From Clavibacter michiganensis (GTDB lineage: Bacteria > Actinomycetota > Actinomycetes > Actinomycetales > Microbacteriaceae), in assembly GCF_002151125.1 (NCBI RefSeq), contig NZ_MDJZ01000012.1, forward strand, positions 143,937-207,936: DNA of 64,000 nt, in the 5' to 3' direction. This document shows, in pieces, positions 34,060 to 43,422 of this stretch; positions within the stretch are counted from its first letter, which is position 1, and every line of letters begins with the position of its first letter. Made by a program: the position numbers and the translations under genes. The notes beneath the pieces are model-generated. The model was not told the origin of the DNA and did not search any database. It worked only from the letters and a program-made list of their open reading frames with translations.

Positions 34060-34641
34060 TCAGCAGCTGTCGGCGAAGACGCGGCGCGGGAGGTCGGGGT
34101 CGCTGACGTCGACGATCATCGTGGCCGCGCGCCGCGGGTTCACGGCGCGGATGTAGCGCGCGTGCGCCTCCTGCGCCGCGGATCCGGCGTCGCCGCCCGA
34201 GGTCGTGAGCGGCTCGTCGGGCAGCAGCAGGTAGACGACGGCGTTCCACAGCCCGCGCAGCTGCGCAGCCTGCAGGCCGTCGCCCGCCACGAGGAGCACG
34301 GCGTCGCCGGGAGCGTCGGCCACGGGATCGCCGTCGGGCTCGAGCGCGAACGGCGTCCCGGGTCGGCGGAAGGGGCCCACGAGCGCGTCGCGGAGCGCGC
34401 CCGCCGACGTCGCGCCGTCGGCGTCCGCGCCGTCGCCCGCCGCGAAGTCCGCGGCATCGGCCACGAACGCCCCGCGACCGCCCACGCGCAGCGCATCGGC
34501 GAGCTCGCGCGCGAAGGCGACGGGATCCGCGAGCGGGCCGCCGTCGACGGCGAGGAAGGCGCGTCCCCGCCCGTAGTTGTGCAGGAACTCGTCGGCGAGC
34601 GAGGCGAGGACCTCGGCGCGGGAGGCGCGGTACAGGGGCAT
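34060..34641 (-). CDS. Uridine kinase-like protein with degenerate P-loop
   Basis: A 193-aa protein. The N-terminal FLAVDGG-N8-FARELADAL aligns without gaps to the uridine-kinase pattern VDGVDGAGKTTFADELA. The Walker A residues are replaced here (LADPV in place of GAGKT), so the phosphate-binding lysine is lost. The C-terminal YIRAVNPRRAATMIVDVSDP also matches the family end. It is probably a pseudoenzyme, binding or regulatory. It has a leaderless promoter (TAGGCT, 6 nt) and is divergent from mutY. Confidence 0.75.
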   Translation of the reverse strand: MPLYRASRAEVLASLADEFLHNYGRGRAFLAVDGGPLADPVAFARELADALRVGGRGAFVADAADFAAGDGADADGATSAGALRDALVGPFRRPGTPFALEPDGDPVADAPGDAVLLVAGDGLQAAQLRGLWNAVVYLLLPDEPLTTSGGDAGSAAQEAHARYIRAVNPRRAATMIVDVSDPDLPRRVFADSC

Positions 34642-34647
34642 GCGCCG

Positions 34648-34653
34648 AGCCTA
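34648..34653 (-). promoter_or_regulatory. -10 box, leaderless promoter of kinase-like gene
   Basis: The minus strand reads TAGGCT, then 6 nt to the ATG at 34641. Confidence 0.62.
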
Positions 34654-34667
34654 GGCGCATCGTCTCG

Positions 34668-34673
34668 TACGCT
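34668..34673 (+). promoter_or_regulatory. -10 box, leaderless promoter of mutY
   Basis: TACGCT lies 6 nt before the ATG at 34680. It is separated by only 14 bp from the opposing -10 box at 34648-34653. Confidence 0.6.
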
Positions 34674-34679
34674 GTCCGG

Positions 34680-35558
34680 ATGCCGGAGACCGCCCTCGCC
34701 CGAGACGTGAACGCCTGGTTCCGCGAGAACGCCCGCGACCTGCCGTGGCGGCGCGAGGGCTTCGGATCGTGGGGGATCCTCGTCAGCGAGTTCATGCTCC
34801 AGCAGACGCCCGTGGTCCGCGTCATCCCGCGGCTCGAGGAGTGGCTGGTGCGCTGGCCCGTGCCCGCGGCGCTCGCGTCGACGCCCGCGAGCGAGGCCGT
34901 CCGCGCGTGGGGCCGGCTCGGCTACCCGCGGCGAGCCCTGAACCTGCACGCGTGCGCGGTCGCGATCGTCGAGCGGCACGGCGGCGAGGTGCCCGAGGAC
35001 GTCGACGCCCTGCTCGACCTCCCCGGCGTCGGCCCGTACACGGCCCGCGCGGTGGCGGCGTTCGCGTTCGGGCACCGCCACCCGGTCGTCGACGTCAACG
35101 TGCGCCGCGTCCTCGCGCGCGCGGTCGCGGGCCAGGGCGATCCGGGCCCCGCGCGCACGACGGCCGACCTCGCGGCGATGGAGGCGCAGCTGCCGGACGA
35201 CGTCGCCGAGGCGCGCGTGTTCAACGCGGGGGCCATGGAGCTCGGCGCGGTGATCTGCACCGCACGTGCGCCGCGCTGCGACGACTGCCCCGTCCGCGGC
35301 CTGTGCGCGTGGCGCGCGGCGGGATACCCGGCCTACGACGGGCCGGCGCGCGTCACGCAGAAGCGCTACGAGGGATCCGACCGCCAGGTGCGCGGGCTCC
35401 TGCTCGCCGAGCTGCGGTCGAGCCACTCCCCCGTGAGCGCCGCCGACCTCGCGACCGCGTGGCCGGAGCCCGTGCAGCGCGAGCGCGCCCTCGACGGGCT
35501 CATCGCCGACGGGCTCGCGGTGCGCCAGCCCGACGGCACGTACGCGCTGCCGAGCTGA
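34680..35558 (+). CDS. mutY: A/G-specific adenine glycosylase
   Basis: A 292-aa base-excision repair enzyme that removes adenine mispaired with 8-oxoguanine or G. The catalytic residues E37 (SEFMLQQT) and D138 (VVDVN) match the E. coli numbering exactly. The helix-hairpin-helix LPGVGPYTARAVAAF precedes D138. The 4Fe-4S ligands are C193, C200, C203 and C209. The protein stops about 80 residues later, so the NUDIX-like C-terminal domain of E. coli MutY (350 aa), which recognises 8-oxoG, is absent or replaced by a small winged-helix-like tail. This short form occurs in actinobacteria. Confidence 0.93.
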   Translation: MPETALARDVNAWFRENARDLPWRREGFGSWGILVSEFMLQQTPVVRVIPRLEEWLVRWPVPAALASTPASEAVRAWGRLGYPRRALNLHACAVAIVERHGGEVPEDVDALLDLPGVGPYTARAVAAFAFGHRHPVVDVNVRRVLARAVAGQGDPGPARTTADLAAMEAQLPDDVAEARVFNAGAMELGAVICTARAPRCDDCPVRGLCAWRAAGYPAYDGPARVTQKRYEGSDRQVRGLLLAELRSSHSPVSAADLATAWPEPVQRERALDGLIADGLAVRQPDGTYALPS

Positions 35559-35585
35559 CGCCTGCCGGCTGGCCGGCGCGGTGGA

Positions 35586-36101
35586 TCAGTGCGCGGGCTC
35601 GTACCCGGGCGCCGAGCGATCGACGTCGTCGCCGTCCTCGTCGTCCGCCTGGTCGTCGTCCTCGTCCTCGTCCTCCCCGACCACGCGGGGCTTGACGTAC
35701 GGGTCCTCGTCGCCCGCGTAGACGCCGGCCTTCGCCTGCGCCTGCACGTCGGCGTCGCGGCGGCGCGCCTCCTCGAGGAGAGCGTCGATCGCGGCCGCGT
35801 TCTCCGGGACGCCGTCGAGGATGAACTCGAGCGACGGGGTGAGGCGCGCGGTGATGTTCTTGCCCACCTCGCTGCGGAGCATGCCGGTGGCGGACTTGAG
35901 GGCGGCGGCCGTGTCGGCGCGCTCCTCGTCGGTGCCGTAGACCGTGTAGAAGATGCTGGCGTGCTGCAGGTCGCCCGTGACGCGCACGTCGGTGACGGTC
36001 ACGAACCCGAGGCGCGGGTCCTTGATCCCCCGGTCGAGCTTGCGCGCGACGATCTCCTTGATGCGGTCGGCCATCTTCCTGGCCCTCGCGTGATCGACCA
36101 T
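35586..36101 (-). CDS. rbfA: Ribosome-binding factor A
   Basis: A 171-aa KH-fold protein that binds 30S precursors and helps mature the 16S rRNA 5' end. Family features are the N-terminal RKMADRIKEIVARKL, DPRLGFVTVTDVRVTGDL and LTPSLEFILDGV. The C-terminal 45 residues form an acidic extension (a run of D/E) beyond the usual 120-130 aa. The ATG at 36101 has AAGGACG upstream. It follows infB after a 130-bp gap with two hairpins. Confidence 0.93.
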   Translation of the reverse strand: MVDHARARKMADRIKEIVARKLDRGIKDPRLGFVTVTDVRVTGDLQHASIFYTVYGTDEERADTAAALKSATGMLRSEVGKNITARLTPSLEFILDGVPENAAAIDALLEEARRRDADVQAQAKAGVYAGDEDPYVKPRVVGEDEDEDDDQADDEDGDDVDRSAPGYEPAH

Positions 36102-36162
36102 GGTCGACGTCCTTCCGTGACGGATGCGCCCGGGCGATCCCCGGCGTCGTGCTCGTGCTCGT

Positions 36163-36181
36163 GTCCCGCGCGTGGCGGGAC
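36163..36181 (-). terminator. Small hairpin between infB and rbfA
   Basis: A GTCCCGC/GCGGGAC stem with a 5-nt loop, next to a much stronger hairpin at 36187-36218. Together they may act as an attenuator. Confidence 0.4.
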
Positions 36182-36186
36182 GGGGA

Positions 36187-36218
36187 GGGCCCCGCTCCCC
36201 TGGTGGGGAGCGGGGCCC
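36187..36218 (-). terminator. Strong hairpin downstream of infB
   Basis: A perfect 14-bp GC stem (36187-36200 with 36205-36218) and a TGGT tetraloop, 14 bases after the infB stop and before rbfA. It is probably a terminator or attenuator that limits readthrough to rbfA. Confidence 0.68.
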
Positions 36219-36231
36219 GGATCGGCCGGGG

Positions 36232-39069
<2,838 letters not shown>

Positions 39070-39165
39070 TGTTCTCCTGTCTGGGGGTCCTCTCCCAGGC
39101 AGGAGGGGACCGCTAGTGCTGGACGGATCTCATTTCGAGCCGCTCATTAGTTGTCCATGTGCCGT

Positions 39166-39459
39166 TCAGCCTGTTCTCTCGGATGCTCGCGCGCTCGGCT
39201 GGGCCGCGAGCCGCTCTCGTAGTCCCCCAAGAGCTGCGGGGTCGAGCGCCGCGTCGCTCCGCAGGGCCCGCCCGAGGGCGCGCCGTGCGATCGCTCTGTC
39301 GATGCACTCGATGGTCGGATGGATCCACGCGCCCCTGCCGGCCAGCACGGCGCGCTCGTCGAGGACGAGGGAGCGAGTGATGGGATCCGCCACGATCCGC
39401 ATGAGAGCGGACCTCGGGGCACGCCGACGACAGCCGACGCACGTTCTTACCGGCTCCAT
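39166..39459 (-). CDS. ylxR: YlxR (DUF448) family nucleic-acid-binding protein
   Basis: A 97-aa basic protein with the family signature RTCVGCRRRAPRSALMRIV and GRGAWIHP, followed by a conserved region at ECIDRAIARRAL. Homologues bind RNA or RNase P, and the gene is almost always between nusA and infB, as here. The ATG at 39459 has GGAGGGGG just upstream. It lies 51 bp after nusA. Confidence 0.92.
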   Translation of the reverse strand: MEPVRTCVGCRRRAPRSALMRIVADPITRSLVLDERAVLAGRGAWIHPTIECIDRAIARRALGRALRSDAALDPAALGGLRERLAAQPSARASERTG

Positions 39460-39510
39460 ACTACCCCCTCCGTCCGGCGGCGGGGAGGCTCGGCTCCCGA
39501 CGGGCGGCGA

Positions 39511-40518
39511 TCAGTCGTCGCCCTCGAGGATCGAGTCGGGCTGGATGTCGATCTTCGCGCCCGTGAGCTTGGCGGCGAGGCGGGCGTTCTGGCCCTCCTT
39601 GCCGATGGCGAGCGAGAGCTGGTAGTCGGGCACGAGGGCGCGCACGGCCTTGGTCGCCTGGTCGATGACGAACGAGCTCGTGACCCGGGCGGGCGACAGC
39701 GCGTTGCCGACGAAGACGGGCAGCGACTCGGAGTAGTCGACGATGTCGATCTTCTCCTCGTTCAGCTCCGCCGTGACCGCGCGGACGCGCTGGCCCAGCT
39801 CGCCGATGCACGCGCCCTTGGCGTTGATGCCGGGCTCGGTCGCGCGCACCGCGATCTTGGTGCGGTGGCCGGCCTCGCGGGCGAGCGAGACGATCTCGAC
39901 GAGGCCCTGCGCGATCTCCGGCACCTCGAGCGCGAAGAGCTTCCGGACGAGCGACGGGTGCGTGCGCGAGACCGTGATCTGCGGGCCCTTCGCGCCGCGG
40001 GACACGCTCGTGACGTAGACGCGCAGGCGGGAGCCGTGCACGTACTTCTCGCCGGGCACCTGCTCCTCGGGCGGCAGGATCGCCTCGATGGTGCCGAGGT
40101 CGACGTGGATCATGCGCGGGTTCGGGCCCTGCTGCACGACGCCGGCGACGATGTCGCCCTCGCGGCCCTTGAACTCGCCGAGGATGCGGTCGTCGCCGAT
40201 GTCGCGCAGGCGCTGGTTGATGACCTGCTTGGCGGCGAAGGCGGCGATGCGGCCGAAGTCGCTCGGGCTGTCCTCGGACTCGCCGATGACGAGGCCGTCC
40301 TCGTCGAGCTCGGGGACGTGCACGGAGACGTGCCCGGTCTTGCGGTCCAGGTGCACGCGGGCGGGGGGTACGCCGTCGGCGACGGGCTTGGCGTCGGCCT
40401 GGTCGGTGTGCTTGAGGTAGGCGGTGAGGATGGCCTGCTCGATGATCGAGACGAGCTCCTCGAACGGGATCTCGCGCTCGCGCTCCATCAGGCGCAAGAC
40501 GCTCAGGTCGATGTCCAC
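39511..40518 (-). CDS. nusA: Transcription termination/antitermination factor NusA
   Basis: A 335-aa factor that binds RNA polymerase and nascent RNA. The N-terminal RNAP-binding domain (about 1-110), S1 domain (about 115-185, [13 protein letters not shown]) and two KH domains ([39 protein letters not shown]) are complete. The C-terminal acidic repeats of E. coli are absent, as in other actinobacteria. GTG start with GAGGAG upstream. rimP, the usual gene before nusA, is missing; the proS terminator is there instead. Confidence 0.96.
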   Translation of the reverse strand: MDIDLSVLRLMEREREIPFEELVSIIEQAILTAYLKHTDQADAKPVADGVPPARVHLDRKTGHVSVHVPELDEDGLVIGESEDSPSDFGRIAAFAAKQVINQRLRDIGDDRILGEFKGREGDIVAGVVQQGPNPRMIHVDLGTIEAILPPEEQVPGEKYVHGSRLRVYVTSVSRGAKGPQITVSRTHPSLVRKLFALEVPEIAQGLVEIVSLAREAGHRTKIAVRATEPGINAKGACIGELGQRVRAVTAELNEEKIDIVDYSESLPVFVGNALSPARVTSSFVIDQATKAVRALVPDYQLSLAIGKEGQNARLAAKLTGAKIDIQPDSILEGDD

Positions 40519-40549
40519 GGTGCGACTCCTCTATTCGGTTGGAAGAACT

Positions 40550-40585
40550 CGAGGCTACCCGACCGGGAGGGGTCGGGCAGCCTCG
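40550..40585 (-). terminator. proS terminator hairpin
   Basis: A stem of 15 bp with one mismatch (40550-40564 with 40571-40585) and a 6-nt loop, located between the proS stop and nusA. It separates proS from the nusA operon. Confidence 0.7.
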
Positions 40586-40602
40586 GGGTGGTGCGCGCGG
40601 GG

Positions 40603-42375
40603 TCAGCCGGCGGCGGTGAGCGCGCCGACCACGTCCGCGAGCGCGACGGGCGTGCGCTCGTTCGTGCGCCGGTCCCACAGCTCCGCCATGCCGTCGACCG
40701 CGCCGCGGCCGACGATGACGATGGTGGGCACGCCGATGAGCTCGGCGTCGCCGAACTTCACGCCGGGCGACACCTTGGGGCGGTCGTCGAAGAGCACGTC
40801 GAGGCCCGCCGCGTCGAGCGCGTCGACGAGCTCCTCGGACGCGGTCCTCACGGCCTCGTCCTTGCCGGTCATGACGACGTGCACGTCGAACGGGCTGATG
40901 GACGCGGGCCAGAGGAGGCCCCGGCCGTCCTGCGTGGCCTCGGCGACGAGCGCGAGGTTGCGGGTGATGCCGATGCCGTACGAGCCCATGGTGACGGTGA
41001 CGAGCTTGCCGTTCTCGTCGAGCACCTTGAGGCCGAGGGCCTCCGCGTACATGCGGCCGAGCTCGAAGACGTGGCCGATCTCGGTGCCGCGCGCGGTGCT
41101 GATGGGGCCGGATCCGTCGGGCGCGGGATCGCCGTCGCGGACGTCCGCGGCCTCGACCACGCCGTCGGGCGTGAAGTCGCGGCCGGCGACGAGCGAGAGC
41201 ACGTGCTTCCCGGCGACGTTGGCGCCCGTGATCCACGAGCTGCCGTCGACCACGCGGGGGTCGACGAGGTAGCGCACCTTCGTCGTGGACGTGGATCCGA
41301 GCACGGGGCCGTCGGCCGACCACGGTCCGATGTAGCCCGTGACCAGGCCGGGCTGCTTCGCGAGGTCGCCCGCGGTGGCGGGCTCGACCTCGGCGGGGAA
41401 GAAGGCCACCTCGGCGCGCTTGAGGTCGATGTCGCGGTCGCCGGGGATCCCGACGACGACGAGCTCGCGCGTGCCGTCGAGGTGCGTGAGCGCGAGCACG
41501 ATGTTCTTCAGCGTGTCGGCGGCGGTCCAGGCACGGCCGTCCTCGCGGGGCTCCCGCGCGTTCGCGAGGTCGACGAGGGTGGCGATGGTGGGGGTGTCGG
41601 GCGAGTCGAAGACGCGCGCGGCGGGCTGGCCCTCGATCGGGATCGACTCGGGCACGAGCGTCGTGAACGCCTCGACGTTGGCCGCGTAGCCGCCGGGGCT
41701 GCGCACGAAGGTGTCCTCGCCGATGGGCGTGGGGTGCAGGAACTCCTCGCTCTTGGATCCGCCCATGGCACCCGCGTCGGCGGCGACGATGACGTACTCG
41801 AGGCCGAGGCGCTGGAAGATCCGCTCGTAGGCGTCGCGCTGGGCCTGGTAGCTGACGGCGAGGCCCGCGTCGGTGTGATCGAAGGAGTAGGCGTCCTTCA
41901 TCGTGAACTCGCGGCCGCGGAGGATGCCCGCGCGGGGACGGGCCTCGTCGCGGTACTTGTCCTGGATCTGGTAGATCGACAGGGGCAGGTCCTTGTAGCT
42001 CGAGTAGAGGTCCTTCACGAGCAGCGCGAAGAACTCCTCGTGCGTGGGCGCCAGCACCATGGGCGCGCGCTTGCGGTCCTCGAGGCGGAACATCCCGGGG
42101 CCGTACTCGTCGTAGCGGCCGGTCGCCTGGTACGGCTCGGCGGGCAGGAGCGCGGGGAAGTGCACCTCCTGGGCGCCGATGCGCTCCATCTCCTCGCGGA
42201 CGATCGCCTCGACCTTGTTCTTGACCCGGAGGCCGAGCGGCAGCCAGGCGAAGATGCCGGGGGCCTGGCGGCGGATGTAGCCGGCGCGCACGAGGAGGCG
42301 GTGGCTGGCCACCTCGGCGTCGACGGGGTCTTCCCGGAGGGTGCGGACGAAGAGCTTGGAGAGGCGTGTGGACAC
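40603..42375 (-). CDS. proS: Prolyl-tRNA synthetase
   Basis: A 590-aa class II synthetase of the bacterial type, with the INS editing domain between motifs 2 and 3. Motif 2 shows as [20 protein letters not shown], motif 3 as [12 protein letters not shown], and the anticodon-binding domain follows ([13 protein letters not shown]). Length matches the approximately 570-aa E. coli type. The GTG start has a TAGGCT -10 box 7 nt upstream, so the mRNA is probably leaderless and has no T-box. Confidence 0.96.
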   Translation of the reverse strand: MSTRLSKLFVRTLREDPVDAEVASHRLLVRAGYIRRQAPGIFAWLPLGLRVKNKVEAIVREEMERIGAQEVHFPALLPAEPYQATGRYDEYGPGMFRLEDRKRAPMVLAPTHEEFFALLVKDLYSSYKDLPLSIYQIQDKYRDEARPRAGILRGREFTMKDAYSFDHTDAGLAVSYQAQRDAYERIFQRLGLEYVIVAADAGAMGGSKSEEFLHPTPIGEDTFVRSPGGYAANVEAFTTLVPESIPIEGQPAARVFDSPDTPTIATLVDLANAREPREDGRAWTAADTLKNIVLALTHLDGTRELVVVGIPGDRDIDLKRAEVAFFPAEVEPATAGDLAKQPGLVTGYIGPWSADGPVLGSTSTTKVRYLVDPRVVDGSSWITGANVAGKHVLSLVAGRDFTPDGVVEAADVRDGDPAPDGSGPISTARGTEIGHVFELGRMYAEALGLKVLDENGKLVTVTMGSYGIGITRNLALVAEATQDGRGLLWPASISPFDVHVVMTGKDEAVRTASEELVDALDAAGLDVLFDDRPKVSPGVKFGDAELIGVPTIVIVGRGAVDGMAELWDRRTNERTPVALADVVGALTAAG

Positions 42376-42382
42376 CCGACAC

Positions 42383-42388
42383 AGCCTA
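42383..42388 (-). promoter_or_regulatory. -10 box, leaderless promoter of proS
   Basis: The minus strand reads TAGGCT, 7 nt before the GTG at 42375. It lies directly after the oleD 3' end. Confidence 0.6.
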
Positions 42389-42417
42389 GCGATCCGGGCG
42401 CCCGTGACCTCGCCGGG

Positions 42418-43422
42418 TCAGCGAGCGGAGTCGGCGTAGGAGACGCGGAGGCGCTCGAAGCCCTCGTCGAGGGAGACGGCGGGGGTCCAGCCGAGCGCCC
42501 GGCGGGTCTCGCGCTGGTCGAACCAGTGGGCGGTGGAGAGCTGCTCGGCGAGGAAGCGGGTCATGGGCGGCTCGTCGGATCCGGGGCGCACGGCCCACAC
42601 GCGCTCGACCGCTCCCCCGGCGGCGCGGGCGAGGGCGGCGGGGACACGGAGGCGCGGCGCGGGGACGCCGGCGGCGCGGCACATGCCGGCGAGGAGCTCG
42701 GCGACGGGACGGGGCTCGCCGTTGGTGACGACGTACGCGCGGCCGTGCGCGGTGTCGGCGGCGTCGAGCGCGGCGACGATCGCGTCGGCCGCGTTGTCGC
42801 GGTAGACGGTGTCGATGAGGGCCGCGCCGTGGCCGAGGAGCGGGAGGCGGCCGCGAGCGGCGCGGTCGACGATGCGGGCCACGAGCTGCGTGTCGCCCGG
42901 GCCCCAGACGAGGTGGGGGCGGACGGCGAGGACGCGCATGGCGGGGTCGTCCTCGGCGAGCGCGATCAGCTCGCCCTCGGCCTTGGTGCGGGCGTAGTCG
43001 CCGCGGGCGTGGACGGGATCCGTGGGTCCGGCGCCGTCGCCCGTGATGGAGAGGCCCGTGTGCGCGACCGACGGCGAGGACACGTGCACGAACCGCGAGG
43101 CGCCGGCCGCACGGGCCGCCGCGAGGAGCGCGCGCGTGCCCTCGACGTTGACGGCGCGGAAGTCGCCCGGGTCGCCCGCGAGCGAGACCTTGGCGGCCAG
43201 GTGGATCACGGCGTCGACGCCCTCGACCGCGCGGACGACGGCGGCCGGATCGGTGACGCTGCCGCGGAGGTCGACGACGCCTCCCGGCACGGGCGCGGCG
43301 CCGCTCCCCGCGAGGCCGGACGGCTGCCGCTGGAACGTGCGGACGGCGTGCCCGGCGGACGCGAGGCGCTCGGCGACGGCGCGGCCGAGCATCCCGCTGG
43401 CGCCGGTGACGAGGACGATCAC
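42418..43422 (-). CDS. oleD: OleD-like 2-alkyl-3-ketoalkanoate reductase (SDR)
   Basis: A 334-aa NADPH-dependent extended SDR. The Rossmann motif VTGASGMLG is at 5-13, and the catalytic Y143-x3-K147 (YARTK) is intact. In olefin synthesis OleD reduces the 2-alkyl-3-ketoacid made by OleA to the beta-hydroxy acid. The assignment rests on its GTGA overlap with the oleBC fusion and on oleA upstream; on sequence alone it would be a 3beta-HSD/epimerase-type protein. It is the last gene of the cluster. Confidence 0.85.
   Translation of the reverse strand: MIVLVTGASGMLGRAVAERLASAGHAVRTFQRQPSGLAGSGAAPVPGGVVDLRGSVTDPAAVVRAVEGVDAVIHLAAKVSLAGDPGDFRAVNVEGTRALLAAARAAGASRFVHVSSPSVAHTGLSITGDGAGPTDPVHARGDYARTKAEGELIALAEDDPAMRVLAVRPHLVWGPGDTQLVARIVDRAARGRLPLLGHGAALIDTVYRDNAADAIVAALDAADTAHGRAYVVTNGEPRPVAELLAGMCRAAGVPAPRLRVPAALARAAGGAVERVWAVRPGSDEPPMTRFLAEQLSTAHWFDQRETRRALGWTPAVSLDEGFERLRVSYADSAR

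Noticed and set aside
42376..42417. T-box leader before proS
   Set aside because: The gap is only 42 bp and the -10 box lies 7 nt from the start codon, so no leader RNA exists.
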